Below, in pieces: positions 34,722 through 43,136 of a stretch of DNA of 64,000 nucleotides; the first letter of the stretch is position 1, and each line of letters begins with the position of its first letter. The notes under the pieces were generated by a model. It worked only from the letters and a program-made list of their open reading frames with translations. It made no database searches and was not told the DNA's origin. The position numbers and the translations under genes are program-made. This DNA comes from Bordetella petrii. GTDB taxonomy: Bacteria > Pseudomonadota > Gammaproteobacteria > Burkholderiales > Burkholderiaceae_B. The stretch lies in the NCBI RefSeq assembly GCF_000067205.1, contig NC_010170.1, forward strand, positions 3,658,001 to 3,722,000, in the 5' to 3' direction.

Positions 34722-36080
34722 CTATCCCGCCCTGGGAACGGCCAACGTCACCAGCTTGCGCACATCATCGATGCGCTCGAGCTGCCAGCATGCCGCGATC
34801 AGGGCCTCGACTTGCGTCGCCGGCAACATCGTGGCCTGGTCGCGGAATTTGTCTTCGAGCTGGGCATCGCTCAGCGGCCGCTGCAGGTTGCCCAGCGAAT
34901 GCTCCAGCAGCAGGCTGTGGGTCTTGCCGTCCTGCATCGCGACCTCTACCTGCACACTGTCTTCCGACATGGCCGGGTCCGCCACGGCCACGACGCGCTC
35001 GCGCACCTGGCGCATCAGCGGCTCGTTAACGGCCTCATCGGTGAACTCGGCCAGCCCCGCCTTGCCGCGCACCAACCCGATGGACGCCGCGTGATACACC
35101 GAGAACTTGCCCTCCAGCCCGGTGGAGATCTGTTTTTTGTCGCACAGGTCGCGCACCAGCGGCGCCACCCGCAAGCGCACGGCAGCAATCTGGCCGGCGT
35201 CGATCTGGTGCGAACGGCGCAGCTGGATGCAGGCGTCGATGGTGGGATGGATGACAATGCCGCACGGAAACGGCTTGTAGGTGTTCTGGTGAAAGTGGTA
35301 TTTGCGGCCCAGGCCCTCGCTGACCATGGCCAGGTCATAGTCGGCCGCTTCCACCGCCGCGAAGCCGCGCGGCCCCTCGAGCGCGTGCCCGCCCGCGGTA
35401 AAGCCGCGCTGCGCCAGCAGCGCCGCGACATAGCCGCTTTGCGCCGAACGGCCAGGGTGAAACGACTTGGCCATCGAACCGAACATCTCGCGCAGCCCGG
35501 CCGATTGCGTGGCGGCCAGGCCAATGGCCCACACCATTTGCGCGGCCTCCAGGCCCAGCAGCTTGCCAATGGCCACCGCCGCGCCGAACACGCCGATCGA
35601 ACCCGTACTATGCCAGCCCGCCTGGTAATGCGCGGGATACGTGGCATTGCCAATGCGGGTGACGGTTTCGTATCCCAGCACATAGGCAAGTTCGAGATCC
35701 GCGCCCCGCACAGGATGCATGCTGGCATACGCGAACAACGCCGAGGCCACCGGCGACGTGGGATGAATGTAATTGCTGGGCGTGGTGTCGTCGTAATCGT
35801 GCACATGCGAACTGATGCCGTTCAGCAGCGACGCCAGCAGCGGGTCCGTATGTTCCGGCCGGCCCAGCACGCGCGCCGTGGGCGGACCCGCATAGGGCCC
35901 CAGCGCGGCCAGCGTCATGTCCATGGCGTCGTGGCGGCTGCCGCCCAGGGCGCAACCCATGAAATTCACCAGGGCCCGCCGCGCCTCTTTGCGCGCCTCT
36001 TCGGGAATGTCTTCCAGGCGGGCGCTGGTCACGTAGTCGGCCAGTTGACGCGTCAGATTGCGGGTATCAGTGCCGCCCAT
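34722..36080 (-). CDS. MmgE/PrpD family protein
   Basis: A 452-residue member of the MmgE/PrpD family, whose studied members are 2-methylcitrate dehydratase and cis-aconitate decarboxylase. Conserved elements include FMGCALGGSRHDA near 40, HVHDYDDTTPSNYIHPTSPV near 92-111, and KPFPCGIVIHPTIDACI near 272-288. There is no 2-methylcitrate cluster around it, so a different hydroxy or unsaturated acid is likely. It is first in a two-gene transcript with the orphan binding protein, suggesting the receptor delivers its substrate. A good promoter lies at 36169-36198. Confidence 0.9.
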   Translation of the reverse strand: MGGTDTRNLTRQLADYVTSARLEDIPEEARKEARRALVNFMGCALGGSRHDAMDMTLAALGPYAGPPTARVLGRPEHTDPLLASLLNGISSHVHDYDDTTPSNYIHPTSPVASALFAYASMHPVRGADLELAYVLGYETVTRIGNATYPAHYQAGWHSTGSIGVFGAAVAIGKLLGLEAAQMVWAIGLAATQSAGLREMFGSMAKSFHPGRSAQSGYVAALLAQRGFTAGGHALEGPRGFAAVEAADYDLAMVSEGLGRKYHFHQNTYKPFPCGIVIHPTIDACIQLRRSHQIDAGQIAAVRLRVAPLVRDLCDKKQISTGLEGKFSVYHAASIGLVRGKAGLAEFTDEAVNEPLMRQVRERVVAVADPAMSEDSVQVEVAMQDGKTHSLLLEHSLGNLQRPLSDAQLEDKFRDQATMLPATQVEALIAACWQLERIDDVRKLVTLAVPRAG

Positions 36081-36168
36081 GGCTGCTTGTCTCCGTATAG
36101 GCCGATCTGGATGCCGGCTGGTGATGGCGCGCACTTCAGTCTTCGGGAAAGGGCGCCCGGTACGGCGG

Positions 36169-36198
36169 ATGATACGAACCACGAGTTCTATCTGTCAA
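36169..36198 (-). promoter_or_regulatory. Sigma-70 promoter of the MmgE/PrpD gene
   Basis: On the minus strand TTGACA (36193-36198) and TATCAT (36169-36174) are 18 bases apart. Initiation near 36162 would give a leader of about 80 bases before ATG 36080. Confidence 0.6.
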
Positions 36199-36243
36199 TA
36201 ATATTGTATGACGATAAAAAGCGTATTTCGCAGCGTAAATTCC

Positions 36244-36273
36244 TTGACAGGCATATTCCCTAATAAGTATATA
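36244..36273 (+). promoter_or_regulatory. Sigma-70 promoter of the ArsR gene, nearly leaderless
   Basis: TTGACA (36244-36249) and TATATA (36268-36273) are 18 bases apart. The predicted first base falls at or beside the ATG at 36280, and no ribosome site precedes that ATG, so a leaderless mRNA is likely. Confidence 0.55.
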
Positions 36274-36279
36274 TACGGC

Positions 36280-36615
36280 ATGGAATCCGCTTTCGCCGTC
36301 ATCGCCGAGCCCAACCGCCGCGCCATCCTCAGCCTGCTTGCCGCCTCCGAACAGTCGGTAAGCGACATCGAGCAACAGTTGCAGCTTTCGCAACCCTCGG
36401 TTTCCAAGCACCTGAGGGTGCTTCGAGACGCCGGGTTCGTCGAGGCGCGGGTCGACGCGCAGCGCCGCCTTTACCGCATCAAGCCGGAACCCTTGAAAGA
36501 AATCGACGCCTGGCTGGCTCCGTTCCGGCAGTTCTGGCTGGCCCACATCGATGCGCTGGAGCGCCACCTGGACCAGGTGAATCCCCTACCACCACAACGA
36601 GGCAAAAAAACATGA
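36280..36615 (+). CDS. ArsR family transcriptional regulator
   Basis: A 111-residue winged-helix repressor. EPNRRAILSLLAASEQSVSD, then SQPSVSKHLRVLRDAGFVEA (recognition helix about 38-52) and a wing with RRLYRIKPEPL are typical of ArsR/SmtB proteins. No metal-binding cysteine cluster is visible; this subgroup is usually found with SRPBCC proteins and does not sense metals. It overlaps the next gene by four bases (ATGA). Its own promoter lies immediately upstream and divergent from the MmgE/PrpD promoter. Confidence 0.92.
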   Translation: MESAFAVIAEPNRRAILSLLAASEQSVSDIEQQLQLSQPSVSKHLRVLRDAGFVEARVDAQRRLYRIKPEPLKEIDAWLAPFRQFWLAHIDALERHLDQVNPLPPQRGKKT

Positions 36616-37142
36616 ATGACCGCGACCAATACCTGCCCGGCCCCGCCGCGGGCGCTGAAGTCCGTAAAGACGATGCTGGAAAATGGACGCTCATCGTCAC
36701 GCGCCAGTTGCGCCACGCGCCAGAGCAAGTGTGGAAAGCCCTGACCGACCCGGCCAGCCTGCGCGAGTGGGCCCCGTTCGACGTCGATCGCGGCCTGGAC
36801 GCAGTCGGCCCTGTCCGGCTGTCGACGGTGGGCGCCCCCACCTCGCAAACCTCGGATACGCAGGTAACACGGGCCGACGCGCCGAGCGTGCTGGAATACG
36901 ACTGGAGCGGCAACCACCTGCGCTGGACGCTCGAACCGTCGGGCGGCGGCACCCGGCTGACGCTGTGGCACAACATCGACCGAGGCTTCATCGCGATGGG
37001 CGCGGCCGGCTGGCATATCTGCCTGGACGTCCTCGAGCGGCTGCTGGCCGGCGCCCCCATCGGGCGCATCGTCGGCGGCGAAGCCATGAAGTTCGAATGG
37101 CCACGCCTGAACACCGAGTACGCCCGGCAATTCGGGCTTTGA
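36612..37142 (+). CDS. SRPBCC/AHSA1 family protein
   Basis: A 176-residue START-like domain protein of the AHSA1 (activator of Hsp90 ATPase homologue 1) type. The pattern VTRQLRHAPEQVWKALTDPA, then LREWAPFDVDR, and later TRLTLWHNIDRGFIAMGAAG, with a C-terminal WHICLDVLERLL helix, is characteristic. These small cavity proteins bind hydrophobic ligands. It is translationally coupled to the ArsR regulator upstream, a pairing seen widely in bacteria; the joint role is not known. Confidence 0.9.
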   Translation: MNDRDQYLPGPAAGAEVRKDDAGKWTLIVTRQLRHAPEQVWKALTDPASLREWAPFDVDRGLDAVGPVRLSTVGAPTSQTSDTQVTRADAPSVLEYDWSGNHLRWTLEPSGGGTRLTLWHNIDRGFIAMGAAGWHICLDVLERLLAGAPIGRIVGGEAMKFEWPRLNTEYARQFGL

Positions 37143-37310
37143 CCCGGACGGCCCGGCCGCTGGCGGGCCCGGTTCAACGCATGGCCTGGCGCCCGCCCAG
37201 GGTGTTCGCTGACCGTACGTTCACCGAGCGCGACGGCCCGAAATCATCGACAATCTCCGCCTTGGGCGACTGCATCCTTGTCGCTCGCCTGACAAAATAC
37301 GGAGACGAAG

Positions 37311-38570
37311 TTGGCTGGCACAAAGAAGGGCTGGTATTTCGGGTGGAACATCGTGGCGGCGGCCACCCTGCTGACATTGTTGACAGTGGGCATGCGCATG
37401 GGGGTCGGGCCTTTCTTCCTGCCCATGGCGCAAGACCTCGGCTTCAGCCGCAGCCTGCTGTCGGGCATCGTGGCGATCGGCATGCTCTGCTACGGCCTGG
37501 GCATGCCGGTGGCGGGCATGCTGGTGGCGCGCCGCGGCACCCGCTTCGTGCTGCTGCTGGGCACCGCCATCGTGGTCGGTTCCATCATCTGGACCGTCAA
37601 CGCGCGCGGCCCGGTCAGCTTCCTGCTGGCCTTCGGCGTGCTGATGTCGGTGGGGCTGGCCTTCACCAGCCCGGTCGCCTTGACGCCCGTGCTCACCCGC
37701 TGGTTCACGCGGCGGCGCGGCATGGCGCTATTCTTCCTGTCCACCGGATCCATGGCGGGCATCGCGGTAATGACGCCGGCGTTGACCTACGCCGTCGAAT
37801 CCACCACCTGGCAGACCACGCTGCTGGGCTTTGCCGTGGTGTTCACCGTGCTGACCGTGCCCATGGCCATCTTCGTGATGCGCGACCAGGCCCCGCCGCA
37901 CACTGACCTGACGCCCGAACAAATCGCCGCCAGGCCGGCCGGCCATGCAACCGCGCAACCCGAAAGCCTGGCGTTCCGCGAAGCCACCCGCACGGCGCCA
38001 TTCTGGAAGATCACCCTGGGGCTGTTCGCCTGTGGTTTCAGCATGAATCTGCTCGGCACCCATGGCATGCCCATGCTGATGGACCACGGTTTCGACGCCA
38101 CCACCAGCTCGCTGGGCATCGGCCTGATCGGGCTGGTGGCGATCTTCAGCACGCTGGTGCTGGGCCGGGTGTCCGACGTGCTGCCGCGCCGCAAGATCCT
38201 GGCCACCATCTACCTGATCCGCGGCCTGGGCTTCTTTGCATTGCTGCTGGTGGGTACGCACTGGGAACTGTACGTGGCCGCGGCCATCGGCGGCGTGGTC
38301 TGGTCGGGCAGCATCGCCATGTCGTCGGCCATCCTGGCCGATGTCTACGGCGTGCGCCTGGTCGGCGTGCTGTACGGCTGTGCCTACCTGGGCCACCAGG
38401 TCGGCGCCATGATCAGTTCATGGCTGGGCGGCTGGGGCTACGAAACTTTCGGTACCCACTGGGTGGCCTTCGGCAGCGCCGGCGCCATCTTGTTGCTGGC
38501 GGCGCTGATCTCGTTGCGCCTGCCGCTGCAAGGCTTCACCCTCATGGCCCCGCCGCGCCTGGCGCACTAG
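37311..38570 (+). CDS. MFS transporter (oxalate/formate antiporter-like)
   Basis: A 419-residue major facilitator protein with 12 predicted helices. N-terminal WYFGWNIVAAATLLTLLTVG and the loop after helix 2 (GMLVARRGTRFVLLLG) fit the monocarboxylate/oxalate-formate antiporter branch. The start is TTG 37311 with ACGGAGA nine bases upstream; the first membrane helix begins within ten residues, which supports it. It is a single gene upstream of and convergent with the sigma-54 regulator gene. The substrate, probably an organic acid, is inferred only from family. Confidence 0.85.
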   Translation: MAGTKKGWYFGWNIVAAATLLTLLTVGMRMGVGPFFLPMAQDLGFSRSLLSGIVAIGMLCYGLGMPVAGMLVARRGTRFVLLLGTAIVVGSIIWTVNARGPVSFLLAFGVLMSVGLAFTSPVALTPVLTRWFTRRRGMALFFLSTGSMAGIAVMTPALTYAVESTTWQTTLLGFAVVFTVLTVPMAIFVMRDQAPPHTDLTPEQIAARPAGHATAQPESLAFREATRTAPFWKITLGLFACGFSMNLLGTHGMPMLMDHGFDATTSSLGIGLIGLVAIFSTLVLGRVSDVLPRRKILATIYLIRGLGFFALLLVGTHWELYVAAAIGGVVWSGSIAMSSAILADVYGVRLVGVLYGCAYLGHQVGAMISSWLGGWGYETFGTHWVAFGSAGAILLLAALISLRLPLQGFTLMAPPRLAH

Positions 38571-38601
38571 CCCACGCGCAGCCGCGCGCGCTGGCCGGCC
38601 G

Positions 38602-40524
38602 TCAGTCCGGCGCGGCGTTGGCCCAGCGCCACAGCGTCGAGCGGCTGATACCCAGGCGGCGCGCGGCCTCCTGGCGGTTGCCGCCGCAGGCTTCCAAGGC
38701 CCGCAGGGCGCGGTCGCGCTGCGATCGCCCCTCGTCTGCCGCCACCGCGGCGCCCGCCTCGAACAGCTCGGGGCAATCATGCCGCAGGGCGTCATGGTCG
38801 ACGTCGGCGGCATGCGGATACTGCATCAGGAACACCGCCATGCGCTCGCTGATGTTTTCCAGTTCGCGCACATTGCCCGGCCAGGCATAGCGCCGCAGCC
38901 GCGGAAGCCAGGGCGCGACCAGGCCGGCCGCCTGCAGGGGCGCGCCCAGGCGCCTGAGGCAACGGTCGATCAAGGTTTCCAGCAGCGGCTGGATGTCGTC
39001 GGGCCGCTCGCGCAGCGGCGGCACTTCCAGCCGCAGCGTATTGATGCGGTAGTACAGGTCTTGCCGGAAGCGGCGCTGCGCGACCATGTCGCTCAAGGGC
39101 TGATGCGTGGCCGCGATGATGCGCACATCCACCGGAATGGCCGCCGTGGCGCCCAGGCGGGTCACCTCGCGCTCTTGCAGCACGCGCAGCAGGCGGCTTT
39201 GCAGCGGCAACGGCATATCGCCGATTTCGTCCAGGAACAAGGTGCCGGTATGGGCCGCCTCGAACAATCCGCGCTTGCCGCCACGACGCGAGCCTGTAAA
39301 TGCCCCTTCTTCATAGCCGAACAGTTCGCTTTCCAGCAGCGACTCGGGAAACGACGCGCAGTTCACCGCCACAAAAGGCCTGTCGGCGCGCCGGCTTTCG
39401 TTATGGATGGCCTGCGCGAACAATTCCTTGCCCACGCCGCTTTCGCCGGCAATCAACACGGTGAGATCGGTCTGCGCGTAGCGGCGCGCTGTCCGCACCG
39501 CGCGCAGGAAGGGCGGGCTTCGGCCGATCAGTTCGGCAAACTGGTACTTGGCCGTGTTCTGCCGGCGGCGCTGCTGCACCCGCAAGCTGGTGTCGGCCTC
39601 GTGAATGCGGCCTGCGTCGTACAGCGTCAATGCGGCGCCGACCACCGCGCCACGCTCGCGGATCGGCATGCGGTTGGCCAGCCAGTCGCGTCCGCCCAGC
39701 CGCAGCAGTCCCGCGCTTTCGGGCTGGCCGGTATCCAGCGTGGGGCGCAGCGTCAGTTCGGGACGCAGGCGGTCCAGCGGCTGGCCGACCATGGCCGCGG
39801 CGTCGTGGTCGAGCAGCCGCTGCATGGACGGATTCACCGCGATAATGCGGTGATCGCGGTCCACCGCCAGCACCGCATCCTGCAGGCTATGCAGCACGCC
39901 ATTGAGCTGCTCGTAGCGTCCGGCTTCCAGCCGGGCCACGCGGGCCAGTTCAATGGCGTCTTCGAAACCCTTGCGCACGCTGGCCAGCGAATACGCAAGC
40001 AGTCCATGCAGGCCCGCCTGTTCCGCCAGCTCCACGACCAGGCTCGATCCCACGATCACCTGGAAGTTCTCGCGGCGCAACTGCTCGAAGCGTTGCCGCG
40101 CATCGTCGGGGGTTTGGTAAGCGTGCTGCACGATCTCGATATTCAGCAAATCTTTGACCGCATCGAGTTCCGGAATGGTGCGGCCGTACATCACCACGCC
40201 TACCCGGTCGGCAATGCGGCGCGCCTGGATCAGGGCCTGCAGAAGGTCGAAGCCGCCGAGCTGTATGGTGGCCACCGGCGCCTGCAAGCCCGCGCGCAGG
40301 ATGCTGGCGTTGGAGCCGGCGCTGACGAATGCATCGACCAGCCCGCGGTCGAGCCGGTCTTGCGCGATAGCCAGCGCCCCGCCGAAGGTGCCGTCCACCA
40401 CCTCGATGTGGGCGCGGCCGGTGTACTCGGCCACCACGGGCATGGCGAATTCACGAATCTGGCGATAGCTCAGGAAACACAGGCGCGGCAGATCGGCGCG
40501 GGCGGGAGGATCGGGGTAGCTCAT
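38602..40524 (-). CDS. Sigma-54-dependent activator with PrpR-type sensor domain
   Basis: A 640-residue enhancer-binding protein. Residues 12-190 resemble the PrpR N-terminal ligand domain, 205-305 a PAS domain (HSLQDAVLAVDRDHRIIAVN), and 330-560 the AAA+ core with Walker A GESGVGKE (360-367) and the sigma-54 contact loop GAFTGS (407-412). A Fis-type helix-turn-helix ends the protein (NRQEAARRLGISRSTLWRWA). It is divergent from a CoA-transferase gene preceded by a -24/-12 promoter, so that operon is its likely target. ATG 40524 is preferred: longer starts (40563, 40581) would place the palindromic sites inside the gene. Confidence 0.9.
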   Translation of the reverse strand: MSYPDPPARADLPRLCFLSYRQIREFAMPVVAEYTGRAHIEVVDGTFGGALAIAQDRLDRGLVDAFVSAGSNASILRAGLQAPVATIQLGGFDLLQALIQARRIADRVGVVMYGRTIPELDAVKDLLNIEIVQHAYQTPDDARQRFEQLRRENFQVIVGSSLVVELAEQAGLHGLLAYSLASVRKGFEDAIELARVARLEAGRYEQLNGVLHSLQDAVLAVDRDHRIIAVNPSMQRLLDHDAAAMVGQPLDRLRPELTLRPTLDTGQPESAGLLRLGGRDWLANRMPIRERGAVVGAALTLYDAGRIHEADTSLRVQQRRRQNTAKYQFAELIGRSPPFLRAVRTARRYAQTDLTVLIAGESGVGKELFAQAIHNESRRADRPFVAVNCASFPESLLESELFGYEEGAFTGSRRGGKRGLFEAAHTGTLFLDEIGDMPLPLQSRLLRVLQEREVTRLGATAAIPVDVRIIAATHQPLSDMVAQRRFRQDLYYRINTLRLEVPPLRERPDDIQPLLETLIDRCLRRLGAPLQAAGLVAPWLPRLRRYAWPGNVRELENISERMAVFLMQYPHAADVDHDALRHDCPELFEAGAAVAADEGRSQRDRALRALEACGGNRQEAARRLGISRSTLWRWANAAPD

Positions 40525-40541
40525 GGGAAACGTGCGTGCCA

Positions 40542-40580
40542 ATGAAACATTAATTTGTTTCATGAATGTCTCATGAAACA
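40542..40580. promoter_or_regulatory. Overlapping palindromes, likely upstream activator sites
   Basis: Three ATGAAACA half-sites alternate in orientation. 40542-40563 is ATGAAACA, six bases, TGTTTCAT. 40556-40580 is TGTTTCATGA, five bases, TCATGAAACA with perfect ten-base arms. They share the middle half-site and lie 63-101 bases before the -24/-12 promoter, the usual place for sigma-54 activator binding. Confidence 0.75.
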
Positions 40581-40642
40581 CAAGCCCCAGCCAAGTGAAA
40601 ATAAACTCTATTTAATTCAATAACTTACGATCCACGCCAAGT

Positions 40643-40658
40643 TGGCATGAAGCTTGCA
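40643..40658 (+). promoter_or_regulatory. Sigma-54 (-24/-12) promoter
   Basis: TGGCATG, four bases, TTGCA matches the sigma-54 consensus (TGGCAYG-N4-TTGCW) at every key position including GG and GC. Initiation near 40670 precedes the CoA-transferase start at 40706. Confidence 0.88.
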
Positions 40659-40705
40659 TAAGTTTGGCTACCACGCTATCGCGTACGCCCGGGAGGAGAC
40701 TGAAC

Positions 40706-41902
40706 TTGGCGCTCGAACACATTACCGTGCTGGACCTGACCCACATGCTCGCGGGGCCGTACGGCACCATGCTGCTGGCCGACCTGGGAGCGCGCACCAT
40801 CAAAGTAGAGCCGCCCGGTAGCGGCGAAGGCACACGCCGCCTGCTGGAGCACGACCCCGACTATTCGCGCGACGGCATGGGAGCCTATTTCCTGACGCTC
40901 AACCGCAACAAGCGCAGCGTCTGCATCGACCTCAAGAGCGCGGCGGGCCTGGCGGTGTTCAAAGACCTGGTGCGCAGCGTCGACGTCGTGTTCGACAACT
41001 TCAGCGTGGGCGTCACCCGCCGCCTGGGCATCGACTACGACACGCTCGCGGCCATCAATCCACGCATCATCACGTGCTCGGTCACCGGCTTTGGCAGCAC
41101 GGGGCCCGACACCCAGCGGCCCGCGTTCGACCAGGTCGTGCAGGCCATGGGCGGCGGCATGTCGATCACCGGCACCCCCGAACAAGGTCCCACCCGCAGC
41201 GGCATCCCGATCGGCGACCTGGGCGGCGGCCTGTTCGGCGCGCTGGGCGTGCTGGCTGCGCTGGCCGAGCGGGAACGCACCGGGCGCGGCCAGCATGTAG
41301 ACATTTCGATGCTGGACGCACAGATTTCTTTGCTGAACTACATGGCGACCATGCACCTGATGTCGGGCATCGTGCCGGCGGGCATCGGCAACGGCCATTT
41401 CGTACATGTTCCGTACAACAGTTATCCGACCCAGGACGGCCATATCATCGTGGCCTGTATCGGCGACGCATTCTGGAAACGCTTCCTGGAATGCATCGAT
41501 CTGCCCGCGCTGCGCAAACCCGAATACGATTCGCAACCCGGCCGCTACGCCGCCAAGGCGGAGATCGACACCCTGGTCAGCGCAGAATTACGTACCCGTC
41601 CCACGGCTTACTGGTTGCAGAAACTGTCCGCCGCGCGCATTCCGTGCGGCCCCGTCAACAACTTCCGCCAGGCGCTGGCCGACACGCAGGTGCGGGCGCG
41701 CGACATGGTGGTCGATGTTCCGCTGAAATCGGGCGCAACCATCCAGATGCCGGGCAACCCGATCAAGCTGTCGACCGCACAAGCCGCCGGCTTCGGCAGC
41801 CCGCCCGAACTTGGCGAACATACCGATGCCGTACTGGGCGCTCTGCCCGGCTACAGCCATGACCGGCTCGCCGCCTTGCGCGATGCCGGCGCCATCGCAT
41901 GA
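40706..41902 (+). CDS. Family III CoA-transferase (CaiB/BaiF)
   Basis: A 398-residue CoA-transferase of the formyl-CoA/carnitine type, which moves CoA between carboxylic acids. N-terminal LDLTHMLAGPYGTMLLADLG and IKVEPPGSGEGTR bind CoA; the probable catalytic Asp is D171 in SGIPIGDLGGGLFGALG. The start is TTG 40706, seven bases after GGGAGGAGA; an upstream TTG at 40664 would lie at the transcription start and is rejected. It is transcribed from a sigma-54 promoter and followed by a Bug-type receptor, a common partner for organic acid uptake. The acid is unknown. Confidence 0.92.
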   Translation: MALEHITVLDLTHMLAGPYGTMLLADLGARTIKVEPPGSGEGTRRLLEHDPDYSRDGMGAYFLTLNRNKRSVCIDLKSAAGLAVFKDLVRSVDVVFDNFSVGVTRRLGIDYDTLAAINPRIITCSVTGFGSTGPDTQRPAFDQVVQAMGGGMSITGTPEQGPTRSGIPIGDLGGGLFGALGVLAALAERERTGRGQHVDISMLDAQISLLNYMATMHLMSGIVPAGIGNGHFVHVPYNSYPTQDGHIIVACIGDAFWKRFLECIDLPALRKPEYDSQPGRYAAKAEIDTLVSAELRTRPTAYWLQKLSAARIPCGPVNNFRQALADTQVRARDMVVDVPLKSGATIQMPGNPIKLSTAQAAGFGSPPELGEHTDAVLGALPGYSHDRLAALRDAGAIA

Positions 41903-42097
41903 CCCGGACAACGGACCCGGACAACGCCATGACCGGGAACATGTTCGCCCGCGCCGCGTTGCGGCCGGGCAAAAAACTGGGCGGACGCAGCAGCGCATGG
42001 CTGCGCCGCCAGTATGCCGGCCGCAGCGATGCGGCGGCAGCCCCCTGAGCCTGGCCTGCGCGCCGGCTCGATCCAGTACAACAACAAGGAGACTCCC

Positions 42098-43114
42098 ATG
42101 CTGACCCCTCGCCTTTCCCGCCGCGGCCATGCCGCCCTACGCGCGGCCCTCGCGCCGCTGTGCGCCGTGCTGGCGCTGGCCGGCTCCGGCGCGCAGGCCG
42201 CCGAAACCGCGCAGCAATACCCTTCGCGCCCCATACGCCTGATCGTGCCGTTCTCGCCAGGCGGCGTCACCGATACGGGCGCGCGACTGGTTGCCGACAA
42301 GCTGGGCCAACGCCTGGGGCAGCAAGTCATCGTCGACAACAAGCCGGGCGCGTCGGGCAATATCGGCACCCACATGGCGGCCCAGGCCGAGCCGGACGGG
42401 TATACGCTGGTGGTGGGCTTCGACGGCACGCTGGTCATCAACCCGCACGTACATCGCAATATTCCGTTCGATACGCTGAAAGACCTGGCGCCGGTCAGCA
42501 AGATCGGCGATGCGGCGCTGATCATCGTGGCCAACCCCGCGGTGCCGGCCAATACGCTGCAAGAGCTGATCGCCTATTCGAAGACCCAGCCCAACGGCGT
42601 CTCGTACGGCAGCGCGGGCGTGGGCAGCACGCCGCATCTGGCCGGCGAACTGCTGCGGCAACGCACGGGCGCCAAGCTCATGCACATTCCGTACAAGGGC
42701 GGCGGCCAGGCGATGGCGGATGTGGTGGGCGGCACGCTGCCGGTTCTGTACACCGCGGTAGCGGGGGCATACCCGTATGTGCAACGCAAGCAGATCAAGG
42801 CCATCGCCGTCAGCACCGAGTCGCGCCTGGCCTCGCTGCCCGACGTGCCCACCGTGTCTGAATCCGGCGTGCCCGGCTTCGTGGCCAATTCATGGATCGG
42901 CATTCTGGCGCCGGCCGGCACGCCCGACGATATCGTGGCCAAGCTGCAGCGCGAAGTCCGTGCCGTAGTGCACTCGCCCGACATCGAAGAACGCCTGGCC
43001 GGCCTGGGCATTACTGCTTCCGGCAACACCCCGGCGGAATTCCGCCAGCAAATCGCTCACGACCTGGACATGTATGCAGACATCGTGAAAAAAGCGAATA
43101 TCCACGCCGATTGA
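42098..43114 (+). CDS. Bug family periplasmic receptor (tripartite tricarboxylate transporter TctC-like)
   Basis: A 338-residue extracytoplasmic receptor. After a signal peptide (to AQAAE) it shows the Bug signature YPSRPIRLIVPFSPGGVTDT and, further on, IVDNKPGASGNIGTHMAA, with PYKGGGQAMADVVGG near the ligand loop. Bug proteins are greatly expanded in Bordetella and bind carboxylates or amino acids. AAGGAGA before ATG 42098 sets the start. It lies 195 bases after the CoA-transferase gene and is likely in the same sigma-54 transcript. No TctA/TctB membrane genes are adjacent. Confidence 0.92.
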   Translation: MLTPRLSRRGHAALRAALAPLCAVLALAGSGAQAAETAQQYPSRPIRLIVPFSPGGVTDTGARLVADKLGQRLGQQVIVDNKPGASGNIGTHMAAQAEPDGYTLVVGFDGTLVINPHVHRNIPFDTLKDLAPVSKIGDAALIIVANPAVPANTLQELIAYSKTQPNGVSYGSAGVGSTPHLAGELLRQRTGAKLMHIPYKGGGQAMADVVGGTLPVLYTAVAGAYPYVQRKQIKAIAVSTESRLASLPDVPTVSESGVPGFVANSWIGILAPAGTPDDIVAKLQREVRAVVHSPDIEERLAGLGITASGNTPAEFRQQIAHDLDMYADIVKKANIHAD

Positions 43115-43136
43115 CGGCGCGGCGTTCCAACGGGGG

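Noticed and set aside
40525..40545. Second sigma-54-like element (TGGCACG) on the minus strand before the regulator gene
   Set aside because: The -12 half reads TTTCC and lacks the essential GC, so only the -24 half matches.
40664..40705. Earlier TTG start for the CoA-transferase
   Set aside because: It would lie at or before the predicted sigma-54 transcription start and has no ribosome site; GGGAGGAGA precedes the TTG at 40706.
41929..42048. A 39-codon frame between the CoA-transferase and Bug receptor genes
   Set aside because: No ribosome site, Ala/Arg-rich random-looking content, and typical of GC-rich spacers.
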